A stretch of DNA of 64,000 nucleotides from Bradyrhizobium sp. 1(2017) (lineage in GTDB: Bacteria; Pseudomonadota; Alphaproteobacteria; Rhizobiales; Xanthobacteraceae): NCBI RefSeq assembly GCF_011602485.2, contig NZ_CP050022.2, positions 4,732,001-4,796,000 of the forward strand, in the 5' to 3' direction. Shown here one piece after another: positions 46,672 to 55,589 of this stretch (position 1 is the first letter of the stretch; every line of letters begins with the position of its first letter). The notes beneath the pieces were generated by a model. It did not search any database and was not told the origin of the DNA. It worked only from the letters and a program-made list of their open reading frames with translations. The position numbers and the translations under genes were made by a program.

Positions 46672-47978
46672 TGCCGATGCTGACCGATCGCCGCCCCATC
46701 CTGCTTGCCAACGCCCGCGTCGTTGATCCCTCCAGGGACTTTGACGGCGTCGGCGACGTCCTCATCGCCGACGGCGCCATCCGCGAGACCCGCCGCGGCA
46801 TCGGCGCGGCCGGCGTCCCCGAGGGCACCGACATCGTCAACTGCTCCGGCAAGATCGTGGCGCCGGGCCTGATCGACATGCGTGCCTTCGTGGGCGAGCC
46901 CGGCCTCAGCCACCGCGAGACCTTTGCCTCGGCGAGCCAGGCCGCCGCGACCGGCGGCATCACCACCATCATCTGCCAGCCCGATACTTCTCCGGTTATC
47001 GATAACTCGGCGACGGTCGACTTCGTGATGCGCCGCGCCCGCGACACCGCGATCGTCAACATCCAGCCGATGGCCGCCCTCACCAAGGGCATGGACGGCC
47101 AGGAGATGACCGAGTTCGGTCTGTTGAAAGCGGCCGGCGCGGTCGCCTTCAGTGACGGCGACAGGAGCGTGACCAACGCCCAGGTGATGCGCCGCGCGCT
47201 GACCTATGCCCGCGACTTCGACGCGCTGATCGTGCATCACACCGAGGACCCGAACCTCGTCGGCGAAGGCGTGATGAACGAGGGCGAGTTCGCGACCCGG
47301 CTTGGCCTGATGGGCATCCCGAATGCCGCCGAAGCCGTGATGCTGGAGCGCGACCTGCGCCTCGTCGCCCTCACCGGCGGCCGCTATCACGCGGCCTCGC
47401 TGACCTGCATCGATTCCCTCGACATCCTCCAGCGCGCCCGCGATGCCGGCCTCGCCGTCAGCGCCTCGGTCTCGATCAACCATTTGGCGCTCAACGAGAA
47501 CGACATCGGTCCTTACCGGTCGTTCCTGAAGCTGTCGCCGCCGCTGCGCACCGAGGACGACCGCCGCGCGCTGGTGGCGGCGCTCGCCTCCGGCCTGCTC
47601 GACGTCATCATGTCCGACCACAATCCGCAGGACGTCGAGGTCAAGCGCCTGCCGTTCGCGGAAGCCGCGCCCGGCGCGGTCGGGCTCGAGACCATGCTGC
47701 CCGCGGGCCTGCGCCTCGTGCACAATGGCGAACTGGAACTGACGACGCTGATCCGCGCGATGTCGACGCGCCCGGCCGAGCTGCTCGGGCTCCCCGGTGG
47801 AACCCTGCGCGCCGGCAGCCCCGCCGACGTCATCGTGATCGACCCCGATACGCCCTGGGTGGTCGATCCCGCCGACCTCAAATCGCCCTGCAAGAACACT
47901 CCGTTCGACGAGGCCCGCTTTACAGGCCGCGTGGTGCGCACCATTGTCGGCGGCCGGACGGTCTATGAGCATGTCTGA
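46668..47978 (+). CDS. Dihydroorotase-like protein lacking the metal-binding HxH (probable pseudo-dihydroorotase)
   Basis: 436 residues. Starts by a GTG overlapping the pyrB stop (GTGA) or by the ATG three bases on. The amidohydrolase fold is clear. At the catalytic site the canonical D-M-H-V-H-L-R-E-P-G reads [10 protein letters not shown], so both His (positions 72 and 74) and the substrate-binding Arg (76) are replaced by Arg, Phe and Gly. Other landmarks remain: [37 protein letters not shown] and MSDHNPQD. This matches the PyrX-type partner that supports aspartate carbamoyltransferase without its own activity. A separate active dihydroorotase should exist elsewhere in the genome. Confidence 0.9.
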   Translation: MMPMLTDRRPILLANARVVDPSRDFDGVGDVLIADGAIRETRRGIGAAGVPEGTDIVNCSGKIVAPGLIDMRAFVGEPGLSHRETFASASQAAATGGITTIICQPDTSPVIDNSATVDFVMRRARDTAIVNIQPMAALTKGMDGQEMTEFGLLKAAGAVAFSDGDRSVTNAQVMRRALTYARDFDALIVHHTEDPNLVGEGVMNEGEFATRLGLMGIPNAAEAVMLERDLRLVALTGGRYHAASLTCIDSLDILQRARDAGLAVSASVSINHLALNENDIGPYRSFLKLSPPLRTEDDRRALVAALASGLLDVIMSDHNPQDVEVKRLPFAEAAPGAVGLETMLPAGLRLVHNGELELTTLIRAMSTRPAELLGLPGGTLRAGSPADVIVIDPDTPWVVDPADLKSPCKNTPFDEARFTGRVVRTIVGGRTVYEHV

Positions 47979-48037
47979 CGTGCCCGATCGTTCGGCATTG
48001 AAATCGAGATGGAAATCCTGCCTTTGGAGCTGCCGCC

Positions 48038-48634
48038 ATGGGGCTTGAAGCATTTTTGCCGGTGGCCTTCGTCATCGGCTACCTCCTCGGCTCGATCCCG
48101 TTCGGCCTGATCCTGACCAGGCTCGCGGGCACGCAGGACATCCGCTCGATCGGCTCCGGCAGCATCGGCGCCACCAACGTGCTGCGCACGGGACGCAAGA
48201 GCCTCGCCGCCGGCACCCTGCTGCTCGACGCGCTCAAGGGCACCGTGGCCGTGGTGATCGCCGGCTACATCGCAGGTCCCAATGCCGCCATGGCGGCCGG
48301 GCTCGGCGCGTTCCTCGGCCATCTCTTCCCGGTCTGGCTGAAGTTCAAAGGCGGCAAAGGCGTCGCCGTCTATATCGGCATTCTGCTCGGCCTGTTCTGG
48401 CCTGGCGCCGTCGTGTTCTGCCTGCTTTGGCTCGCCACCGCCTTCACCACCCGCTACTCCTCGCTCTCGGCGCTGGTGGCGGCCTTCATCACGCCGATGT
48501 TCCTGTGGTGGTTCGGCCACCTCGCATTGGCCGCACTGACAGCAGTGCTGACCCTGCTGCTGTTCTACGCGCATCGCGAGAACATCAAGCGCCTGCAAGG
48601 GGGCAAGGAAAGCCGGATCGGCGAGAAGGCCTAG
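48038..48634 (+). CDS. plsY: Glycerol-3-phosphate acyltransferase (acyl-phosphate dependent)
   Basis: 198 residues with five transmembrane segments. Transfers acyl groups from acyl phosphate to glycerol-3-phosphate in the first step of phospholipid synthesis. Motif 1 is [14 protein letters not shown], motif 2 is KFKGGKGVA and motif 3 includes the loop around [10 protein letters not shown]. It begins 60 bp after the dihydroorotase-like gene. Its stop codon lies within a partial palindromic repeat. Confidence 0.94.
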   Translation: MGLEAFLPVAFVIGYLLGSIPFGLILTRLAGTQDIRSIGSGSIGATNVLRTGRKSLAAGTLLLDALKGTVAVVIAGYIAGPNAAMAAGLGAFLGHLFPVWLKFKGGKGVAVYIGILLGLFWPGAVVFCLLWLATAFTTRYSSLSALVAAFITPMFLWWFGHLALAALTAVLTLLLFYAHRENIKRLQGGKESRIGEKA

Positions 48635-48653
48635 AGCCGTTTTCGAGCGAAGC
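48631..48653. repeat. Partial copy of the tctagagcgttttcgagcga repeat
   Basis: ctagagccgttttcgagcga continues to aagc and matches the left end of the repeat at 9809-9915 with one inserted base; the right hairpin half is absent. It overlaps the plsY stop codon. Confidence 0.6.
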
Positions 48654-48797
48654 CGGGCATCTACGGATACCGAAGCGGCCTCTCCACATTATATCCCAAA
48701 TCCTGTTCGCAACTGACGGCCGAATCACGGTTGTATTGGCGAGCGGGATCCGGAGCTGTCATCCTGACGGCGGAAACGGCGATACGCGGTGCTCAGA

Positions 48798-50006
48798 ATG
48801 AGCGAGAAGATTGTCGGCGTGCATGACGGGATTGGTTCGCCGGGCGCGATGCGCACCGCGGCAAGCCGGCTGCTCTCGACAACCGACATCTGGTCTCAGG
48901 CACCCTCGCCGCCTCCGGCGCCAGAGCCTCTTCCTGTTGTGCCGCCAGCGCCGCAGCCCGATCCGATCGCACAAGCACCTGTGACGACCGAGGTCGTGAC
49001 TACAGCCGCACCCGTTGCACCCAAGCAGCTACACGCCGGCCAATGGCCGCCACGAAGATTGTCGCTGGCGCTCCAGGGCGGCGGCACCTTTGCCGCCTTC
49101 AGCTGGGGCGTGCTGGAGCGGCTGCTGGAAGAGCCTGATATCCTGATCGACACCATCAGTGGCGCCAGCGCCGGCGCCATCAATGCGCTGCTGCTCGCCT
49201 GCGGCCTAGCCGAAGGCGGCCGCGAAGGCGCGCGGTCGCGGCTGAACCGGTTCTGGGTCCGGCTGATGCACGAGGCCTCGTTCCGCTCGCTGATGCTGAT
49301 CGGCGGCTTTTCGCCGGCGGGAAGCTCGGTTGCGTTCGGGCCGACGCTGCGCTCCGGCCAGTTCGATCCGTTCGATCTCGATCCACTGCGGCAGGCGCTC
49401 TTGCGCGACATCGATTTTGCCGCCCTGCGCGACGCAAAATGCCCAAGACTCTTGATTGCGGCGACGCGGATCCGAGACGGGCAGCAGCAGATCTTCCGTA
49501 ACGATGCCATCACCGCCGACGTCGCGCTGGCCTCGACGTGCCCGCCCCTCGTTCACTGCGCCGTCGAGATCGACGGCGAGGCCTATTGGGACGGCGGCTT
49601 CGGCGGCAACCCGCCGCTGCTGCGGCTGGCGCAGGAAACGACGACGCCCGATGTCCTGCTGATCCAGGTCACGCCGGCGCGCGACAGCTACGTGCCGATC
49701 ACGCTCGCCGCGATCGACCGCCGGCTCGACCAGATCGCGGCCAACGCCGCGCTCAACGCCGAGATCGCCGCCATCGAATGGGCGCAGGCTCATGCCGCAC
49801 CGTCGCTGCGGCTGTCCAGGATCGCGGCCGAAGACTCCGTCGACGGGCTGGCGCAGCGCTCGTCCACCGATCTCGGCCGCGGCTTCATTCGCCTCCTGCA
49901 CCGGAGCGGCCGCGAGGCCGCCGAGCGTTGGCTCCGCCAAGGCCCGGACGGCAGCGCATCCGCGCGCGATCAAAAGGCGGCTCGCGCCGAACCTGCGCTA
50001 GCCTGA
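48798..50006 (+). CDS. Patatin-like phospholipase
   Basis: 402 residues from the ATG at 48798; a GTG at 48789 is also open. Predicted lipid acyl hydrolase with a Ser-Asp dyad: the glycine-rich oxyanion loop LALQGGGTFAAFSWG, the nucleophile in SGASAGAIN and the Asp in DGGFGGNPP. Residues from about 30 to 80 are a Pro/Ala-rich linker before the domain. The 3' end overlaps the convergent amidase gene by 9 bp. Confidence 0.9.
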   Translation: MSEKIVGVHDGIGSPGAMRTAASRLLSTTDIWSQAPSPPPAPEPLPVVPPAPQPDPIAQAPVTTEVVTTAAPVAPKQLHAGQWPPRRLSLALQGGGTFAAFSWGVLERLLEEPDILIDTISGASAGAINALLLACGLAEGGREGARSRLNRFWVRLMHEASFRSLMLIGGFSPAGSSVAFGPTLRSGQFDPFDLDPLRQALLRDIDFAALRDAKCPRLLIAATRIRDGQQQIFRNDAITADVALASTCPPLVHCAVEIDGEAYWDGGFGGNPPLLRLAQETTTPDVLLIQVTPARDSYVPITLAAIDRRLDQIAANAALNAEIAAIEWAQAHAAPSLRLSRIAAEDSVDGLAQRSSTDLGRGFIRLLHRSGREAAERWLRQGPDGSASARDQKAARAEPALA

Positions 50007-51242
50007 TTTCGCCAGCGCCTCTTCCAGGAACCAGGCCGCCGCAAGTGCGAGCGGATCGTTGCCGAAGCGCGCGATCACCTGCACGCCGATCGGCAGACCA
50101 TTTGCCTTCAGCACCGGCACGTTGACGCAGGGATTGCCCATCAGGGTCCACAACCGGTTGTAGCGGGGGTCGCCGGTGGTCGCGAGCTCCTTGGCCGGCG
50201 CCGTGCCCGGCGCGGAATAGGTCAAGAGCACATCGACCCCTTCGAACAGCTCGCCGAGCTCGCGCCGGCCGCGGCGGCTGATCCGCCGCGCCTCGTCGTA
50301 ATCCTTGGGCGTCAGTCCCGCCGTCGCATCGAGGCTGGCGCGCAGCATCGGTGCGATCTCGTCGTGCCGTTCCGAAAACTCCCAGGCCAGCGCGCGGTGC
50401 GCCTCGAAATCCTGGACGATCGGATGGATGCGCCAGGCCTCCTGTACCGCCTCGGGCAGATCGATCGTCTGCACATTGGCGCCGGCACGCGTCGCCGCCT
50501 GGATCGCAGCCTGCAACCCCTGCTCGGCCGCCGGCTCGACGGCGCCGGCAAACTCCTGCCTGACCACGCCGATGCGCGGCGACTTCGCCGCGACGATGCC
50601 TGCGAATTCGTTGCGTCCCGTCATCGCCTGCAGCCCGCGCGCCAGATCCTCCGCGCGGGCGCCGAACAGGCCGACCGTGTCGAGCGCCCATGAATAGCAT
50701 TTCACGCCGACCGTCGGCAGCATCCGGAACGACGGCTTGATCGCTGCCGTCCCGCAATAGGCCGCAGGCCGGATCACCGAGCCGCCGGTCTGCGTACCCA
50801 GTGCCAGCGGGATCATGCCGGCGCCGACCGCTGCGGCCGAGCCCGACGACGAGCCGCCCGGCGAGTGACCAAGGTTGTGCGGATTGAGCGTCGGCGTTGG
50901 ATCGCGCGAGGCGAACGCCGTGGTCGTGGTCTTGCCGATGATGGTGGCGCCCGCCCGCTTCAGCATCATCACCACAGGCGCGTCCGAACGCGGCTGCCAG
51001 CCGCGATAGATCTCCGAGCCCATCTCGGTCGGCATATTGGCGGTGTCGATGATGTCCTTGATGCCGACGGCGATGCCACGCAGCGGGCCGGAGCCTTGCG
51101 CCTTCGCGGATTTGTCATGACGGACGAAGGCGCGGACGTCCTTCTCCTTGGCCTCGATCGCCGCGTGGGACTGAGCGATGGCGGCATCAGGCGACAGCTC
51201 GCCAGTTTCGATGCGGCGCTGGAGGTCGGCGAGTGAGATCAT
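49998..51242 (-). CDS. Amidase-signature family enzyme
   Basis: 414 residues from the ATG at 51242; the frame upstream to 51449 is not protein-like. Ser-cisSer-Lys hydrolase of an unknown amide. Lys is in [10 protein letters not shown], the cis-Ser loop is [12 protein letters not shown] and the nucleophile Ser is in [11 protein letters not shown]. It is shorter than GatA and not part of a tRNA amidotransferase operon. Divergent from dprA, with the starts 115 bp apart. Confidence 0.88.
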   Translation of the reverse strand: MISLADLQRRIETGELSPDAAIAQSHAAIEAKEKDVRAFVRHDKSAKAQGSGPLRGIAVGIKDIIDTANMPTEMGSEIYRGWQPRSDAPVVMMLKRAGATIIGKTTTTAFASRDPTPTLNPHNLGHSPGGSSSGSAAAVGAGMIPLALGTQTGGSVIRPAAYCGTAAIKPSFRMLPTVGVKCYSWALDTVGLFGARAEDLARGLQAMTGRNEFAGIVAAKSPRIGVVRQEFAGAVEPAAEQGLQAAIQAATRAGANVQTIDLPEAVQEAWRIHPIVQDFEAHRALAWEFSERHDEIAPMLRASLDATAGLTPKDYDEARRISRRGRRELGELFEGVDVLLTYSAPGTAPAKELATTGDPRYNRLWTLMGNPCVNVPVLKANGLPIGVQVIARFGNDPLALAAAWFLEEALAKSG

Positions 51243-51357
51243 GGCAAAATCCTTGTTATTGGCATCGCTTTTAGCATCGGAGCAAAGCCGCGCAAGCGCA
51301 CGCCACTGTTGCGCAACGCCCTCTGGTTGTTCCATGCTGCTCCTACAAGGAGACGCC

Positions 51358-52476
51358 GTGGACGCCATCAATCCGAGCGTGGAGCTGACCGAGTCTGACA
51401 GGATCGACCGCCTGCGTCTGATCCGCTCCGACAATGTCGGTCCGCGCACCTTCCGCTCGCTGGTCGATCATTTCGGCACCGCGCGGGCGGCGCTGGAACG
51501 GCTGCCTGATCTCGCGCGGCGCGGCGGAGCGCAGCGATCGGGGCGCATCTGCAGCGCCGATGAGGCCAAGGCCGAACTTGCCGCGAGCCGTAAATTCGGC
51601 ATCGCCTGGCGCGCGCCCGGCGAGGAAGGCTATCCGGCGCGGCTCGCAATGATCGACGACGCGCCGCCGCTGCTGGCCGTACGCGGAGACGCCAAAACCT
51701 TGATGCGGCCGATGATCGCGATCGTCGGTTCGCGCAATGCCTCCGGCGCCGGGCTGAAATTCGCTGGATTGCTTGCGCGCGAGCTCGGCGAAGCCGGCTT
51801 TGTCGTCATCTCCGGCCTCGCCCGCGGTGTCGACCAGGCAGCGCATCGCACGAGCGTCGAAAGCGGCACTATCGCCGTGCTCGCCGGCGGACATGATTGC
51901 ATCTATCCGCCCGAGCATGGCGATCTGCTCGCATCGATCCTCGATCACGAAGGCGCCGCGATCTCCGAGATGCCGCTCGGCCATGAGCCGCGCGCCCGCG
52001 ACTTTCCCCGCCGCAACCGCTTGATCTCCGGCGCCTCGCTCGGCGTGGTCGTGGTGGAAGCCGCGCACCGCTCGGGCTCGCTGATCACCGCGCGCATGGC
52101 GGCCGAGCAGGGCCGCGAAGTGTTCGCGGTGCCGGGCTCGCCGCTCGATCCGCGCGCCGCCGGCGCCAACGATCTGATCAAGCAGGGCGCGACGCTCGTC
52201 ACGGAAGCTGCCGACATCGTCAACGCGGTCCAGCCGATCATGGAGCGGCCACTGATGATTCCTGCGAGCGAGCCCGACAGCGAGCCGTTCGAGAGCGATC
52301 CGCAAGGCCACGACCGCGACCAGATCACCGGCCTGCTCGGCCCCGCGCCGGTTTCAATCGATGATCTCGTGCGGATGTCCGGCGCCTCGCCTGCGATCGT
52401 GCGCACCGTCCTCCTGGAGCTCGAGCTGGCCGGAAAGCTCGAGCGTCACGGCGGCGGCTTGGTGTCTTTGATCTAG
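51358..52476 (+). CDS. dprA: DNA-processing protein DprA
   Basis: 372 residues from the GTG at 51358, which has AAGGAGA 4 nt upstream; a non-SD ATG at 51334 is also in frame. Binds incoming single-stranded DNA and loads RecA during transformation. N-terminal SAM-like helical region, then the Rossmann-like domain with [28 protein letters not shown] and [15 protein letters not shown]-terminal winged helix (about residues 310-372) is present. The last 4 bp overlap the convergent HxlR gene. Confidence 0.93.
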   Translation: MDAINPSVELTESDRIDRLRLIRSDNVGPRTFRSLVDHFGTARAALERLPDLARRGGAQRSGRICSADEAKAELAASRKFGIAWRAPGEEGYPARLAMIDDAPPLLAVRGDAKTLMRPMIAIVGSRNASGAGLKFAGLLARELGEAGFVVISGLARGVDQAAHRTSVESGTIAVLAGGHDCIYPPEHGDLLASILDHEGAAISEMPLGHEPRARDFPRRNRLISGASLGVVVVEAAHRSGSLITARMAAEQGREVFAVPGSPLDPRAAGANDLIKQGATLVTEAADIVNAVQPIMERPLMIPASEPDSEPFESDPQGHDRDQITGLLGPAPVSIDDLVRMSGASPAIVRTVLLELELAGKLERHGGGLVSLI

Positions 52477-52919
52477 GTCTCGTTTCGCTCGTCGAACCGC
52501 GACCGCGCCGTCGCGATCTGCGTCTGGTGCTTGATCGCCCACTCGCCGAGCGCTTTGACCGGCTGCTGGAGACCACGGCCGAGATCGGTCAGCTCATAAT
52601 CGACCCGCGGGGGAATCGTGGGAAAGATCGTGCGCGTGACGAGGCCATCGCGCTCCAGCCCGCGTAGCGTCAATGTCAGCATGCGCTGCGAGATGCCGTT
52701 GATCATGCGCTTCAGCTCGTTGAAGCGCTTGGGCCCGTCGCTCAGCATCATGATGACGAACACGCTCCATTTGTCGCCGACGCGGGACAGCACGGAGGCG
52801 ACCCCACGGCAGTCCGCATGGTTGGGATCCGGCGTCGGATCGGGCCTCGTATCCGACCTCGGATTTTGCCTCGGCGGCGCAGGCAAATCGGTGTTCGCAG
52901 GTTTCAAAGATGTGCCCAT
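52473..52919 (-). CDS. HxlR-family transcriptional regulator, divergent from azoR
   Basis: 148 residues. Winged helix-turn-helix of the HxlR type: [30 protein letters not shown], then [13 protein letters not shown] and the wing [13 protein letters not shown] single Cys (Cys37 in [11 protein letters not shown]) is placed as in the YodB/QorR type of redox-sensing HxlR proteins. The N-terminal 33 residues are Pro/Asp rich. The 83-bp divergent gap to the azoreductase gene points to it being that gene's regulator. Confidence 0.88.
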   Translation of the reverse strand: MGTSLKPANTDLPAPPRQNPRSDTRPDPTPDPNHADCRGVASVLSRVGDKWSVFVIMMLSDGPKRFNELKRMINGISQRMLTLTLRGLERDGLVTRTIFPTIPPRVDYELTDLGRGLQQPVKALGEWAIKHQTQIATARSRFDERNET

Positions 52920-53002
52920 GGCTCAAAAAAGTGCGTTCTTGCGGGGATTTCAACAGTCACTCATGTAGTGCTGGTTACAAACATATACCATGGGTGACCC
53001 CA

Positions 53003-53611
53003 ATGAAACTCCTCCATCTCGACTCCAGCGTCCTCGGCCCCCACTCCGTCAGCCGGCAGGTCTCGGCGGCTATCGTCGACCGGTTCCGCCAGGCACCCCC
53101 CGCGCTCGACATCACCTATCGCGATCTGACCCAGACCCCGCTCGCCCATCTTTCGGGCCCGCATCTTGCGGCCGCGCAAGGCGCCCCGGCGTCGGCGGAA
53201 CTCGCCCCCGACCTCGCCGCGAGCGCGGCTGCGCTGGACGAGTTTTTGGCCGCCGACATCGTCGTGATCGGCGCGCCCATGTACAATTTCACCATTCCGA
53301 GCCAGCTCAAGGCCTGGATCGACCGCATCCTCGTTGCGGGCAAGACGTTCAGCTATGGAGCGAATGGACCGCAAGGCCTTGCCGGCGGCAAGCGCGTTAT
53401 CGTGGCCATCTCGCGCGGCGGTTATTACGGCGCGGAGACGCCATCCGCGGCCGGCGAACACCTCGAAACCTATCTGCGCTGGGTGTTCGGCTTCATCGGC
53501 ATCACCAACGTCGAATTCATCCCGGCCGACGGCATCCAGGTCGGGCCGGAGCACCGCGAAAAGGCGATTGCCGGCGCGCTCCAGTCGGCAACCAGCCTGC
53601 GCGCGGCGTAG
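53003..53611 (+). CDS. azoR: FMN-dependent NADH-azoreductase
   Basis: 202 residues from the ATG at 53003. Flavodoxin-like quinone and azo reductase. Signatures are [38 protein letters not shown] and the C-terminal [17 protein letters not shown]. Divergent from the HxlR gene above, a pairing that resembles redox-regulated quinone and azo compound detoxification in other bacteria. Confidence 0.92.
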   Translation: MKLLHLDSSVLGPHSVSRQVSAAIVDRFRQAPPALDITYRDLTQTPLAHLSGPHLAAAQGAPASAELAPDLAASAAALDEFLAADIVVIGAPMYNFTIPSQLKAWIDRILVAGKTFSYGANGPQGLAGGKRVIVAISRGGYYGAETPSAAGEHLETYLRWVFGFIGITNVEFIPADGIQVGPEHREKAIAGALQSATSLRAA

Positions 53612-53677
53612 GGCTCGACACGGCCGAGCCATCGGGCGCAACGCGAATGTTGCGCCCGACGAGGTCCGCTCGAGCGA

Positions 53678-54451
53678 TCAGCCCCGATAGATCGGCGCGC
53701 CGCTTGGAGAGGCGACCGCGCCGCCGTCCACGAAGATCTCCTGACCCTGCACATGGGCGGCATCGTCGGAGGCGAGGAACAGCACCGTCTTCGCAACGTG
53801 GTCCGTTTCGCCGATGCGGCCGAGCGGCGTCGACAGCGCGATCCGCTTCTCGAATGCCTTCTCGGCCTCGGGCGTTGCGACCGCAGGTCCCCAGATCGGG
53901 GTGCGGATCGCGCCGGGCGCGACCACGTTGACGCGGATGCCGCGCGGCGACAACTCCGAGGCCATGATCCGCGCCATCGCGCGCACGCCCGCCTTGGCGG
54001 CGCCGTAAGCGGAGTAACCGGGAATGCCGAGCACGGAGATCACCGAGCCGTTGAGGATGATCGAGGCATTGTCGTTGAGATAGGGCAGCGCGGATTGAAC
54101 GGTGAAGAACACGCCGGTGAGGTTCGTGCTGATGACTTTCTCGAAGACCTCCAGCGTCGCCGATCCCAGCGGCGTGCCGCCGGCGATGCCGGCATTGGCG
54201 AACACGATGTCGAACTTGCCGAACTTTTCCGCGCCCTTCTTGATCGCAGCCTCCGTCGCGGCAATGTCGGTCGCGTCGGCGGCGAGTGCGAGCGCGTTCG
54301 GCCCGAGCTCTTTCGCGGCCGCTTCCAGCGTCTCCCTGTTGCGGCCGGTGATCACCACCCTGGCGCCCTCGGCCACGAACAGTTTTGCCGTCGCAAGCCC
54401 GATGCCGCTGTTGCCGCCGGTGATCAGGGCCGTCTTGTTCTTCAGTCTCAC
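53678..54451 (-). CDS. Short-chain dehydrogenase/reductase
   Basis: 257 residues from the GTG at 54451, chosen because GGAGG lies 5 nt upstream; an ATG at 54472 adds seven residues. Classical SDR: TGGNSGIGLATAK cofactor loop, NAGIAGG, Ser in NGSVISVLG, YSAYGAAKAG (Tyr and Lys of the catalytic site) and PGAIRTPIW. The substrate cannot be told. The divergent HxlR gene lies 121 bp away and probably regulates it. Confidence 0.9.
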   Translation of the reverse strand: MRLKNKTALITGGNSGIGLATAKLFVAEGARVVITGRNRETLEAAAKELGPNALALAADATDIAATEAAIKKGAEKFGKFDIVFANAGIAGGTPLGSATLEVFEKVISTNLTGVFFTVQSALPYLNDNASIILNGSVISVLGIPGYSAYGAAKAGVRAMARIMASELSPRGIRVNVVAPGAIRTPIWGPAVATPEAEKAFEKRIALSTPLGRIGETDHVAKTVLFLASDDAAHVQGQEIFVDGGAVASPSGAPIYRG

Positions 54452-54572
54452 GCTCGCCTCCAGTAGTTGCATAATGAAACTAGATTGCCATCTAGGGCAT
54501 ACGGTTTTATGATGCAACCACACAAGCGCGTGATCGGCCGCCAAGCCGTGCGAACGCGACAGGACGAAGGTG

Positions 54573-55043
54573 ATGGTGAAACGGACGAGCTTTGAGGGCG
54601 ACGCCTGCCCGATCGCGCGCTCGCTGGACGCGCTCGGCGACTGGTGGTCGCTGCTGATCATCCGCGAGGCGCTGTTCGGCGTCCGCCGCTTCGGCGAGTT
54701 TCAGAACAAGCTCGGCATGGCCAGGAACATCCTGTCGGCGCGCCTGCGCGCATTGGTCGATCACGGCATTCTGACAACCGCCCCCGCCTCCGACGGCAGC
54801 GCCTATTCCGAATATGTGCTGACGCCGAAGGGCCGCGGCACCTTCCCGATCCTGGTGGCCCTGCGGCAATGGAGCGAGGAGTTCGACGACCACCCCGAGG
54901 AGATCGCGACCATTCTGGTCGATCGCGAGAAAAGCCGCCCGGTGAAGAAGCTGGAGATGCGGGCCGAGGACGGGCGGCTGCTCAGCCCGGCGGATACCAT
55001 GTTGAAGCCGCGGGCCGCGCCGCGCCGGCGGTCGGCTGGGTAG
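54573..55043 (+). CDS. HxlR-family transcriptional regulator, divergent from SDR
   Basis: 156 residues from the ATG at 54573; a GTG three bases upstream is also possible. Winged helix-turn-helix with GDWWSLLIIREALFGVRRFG and KLGMARNILSARLRALV, then YSEYVLTPKGRG. A Cys at position 12 (GDACPIARSLDALG) is in the usual place for this family. It probably represses the divergent SDR gene. A good example of repeated HxlR-plus-oxidoreductase pairing within 2.6 kb. Confidence 0.88.
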   Translation: MVKRTSFEGDACPIARSLDALGDWWSLLIIREALFGVRRFGEFQNKLGMARNILSARLRALVDHGILTTAPASDGSAYSEYVLTPKGRGTFPILVALRQWSEEFDDHPEEIATILVDREKSRPVKKLEMRAEDGRLLSPADTMLKPRAAPRRRSAG

Positions 55044-55063
55044 CGACGCGGCGCCCAATCTCA

Positions 55064-55087
55064 CATCGTCCTGGCTTTCGCCAGGAC
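55064..55087. terminator. Hairpin between convergent genes
   Basis: A 10-bp perfect stem (tcgtcctggc with gccaggacga) and a 4-nt loop, without T-runs. It separates the rightward HxlR gene from the leftward small gene and may attenuate both transcripts or be a dispersed hairpin repeat. Confidence 0.5.
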
Positions 55088-55121
55088 GACATCGGTGAAG
55101 CGCATCTCGCGCCTGGCGCCC

Positions 55122-55382
55122 CTACGACAGCTTGCGCTTGCTTCGCAGCCGCAGGTGCTCGTCGGCCTCGAGCTGCGTCATGCCCAATAAATAATGCAAC
55201 ACGTGCAGCTTGTGGCGCTCGGCAAGCTTGCGGAGGGCAGCCGTCTGCTCGGCGATGAAGGCCACCGCCTCATCCGCCCCGCCTTCCCCCGGTTCCTCGT
55301 TGCGCGAGCCTCCCGGCGCGCCTGTTGCGACGCGCGCTCGTTTCTTTGCTGGCTTCGTCACCAGACCCCATCCCGAATCCAT
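55122..55382 (-). CDS. Small hypothetical protein upstream of topA
   Basis: 86 residues from the ATG at 55382 with GGGGC just upstream; the outer ATG at 55394 adds four. A basic Lys/Arg/Ala start (KPAKKRARVATG) is followed by a helix ADEAVAFIAEQTAALRKLAE and KLHVLHYLLGMTQLEADEHL. No domain recognised. The amphipathic helices and the Bradyrhizobium-like context make it likely real. Divergent from topA. Confidence 0.6.
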   Translation of the reverse strand: MDSGWGLVTKPAKKRARVATGAPGGSRNEEPGEGGADEAVAFIAEQTAALRKLAERHKLHVLHYLLGMTQLEADEHLRLRSKRKLS

Positions 55383-55589
55383 GCCCCGCGCCAACCTTAC
55401 GCCGACATCGGCCGCAACTCCAAGGTGGTATTCTGCAACTTTCTCGATATGAAACTTTTCCCATCGCGGCGGCTTTCAACAGCCCTCGATTTGACAGGAA
55501 CGGCCTCACCACCCATGTTCGGGTCGAAACGGCCGACCCGAGTCCTTTCGTTTTCGGCCTAAGATTTTCCCGTAAGTTACTGGAACTAC

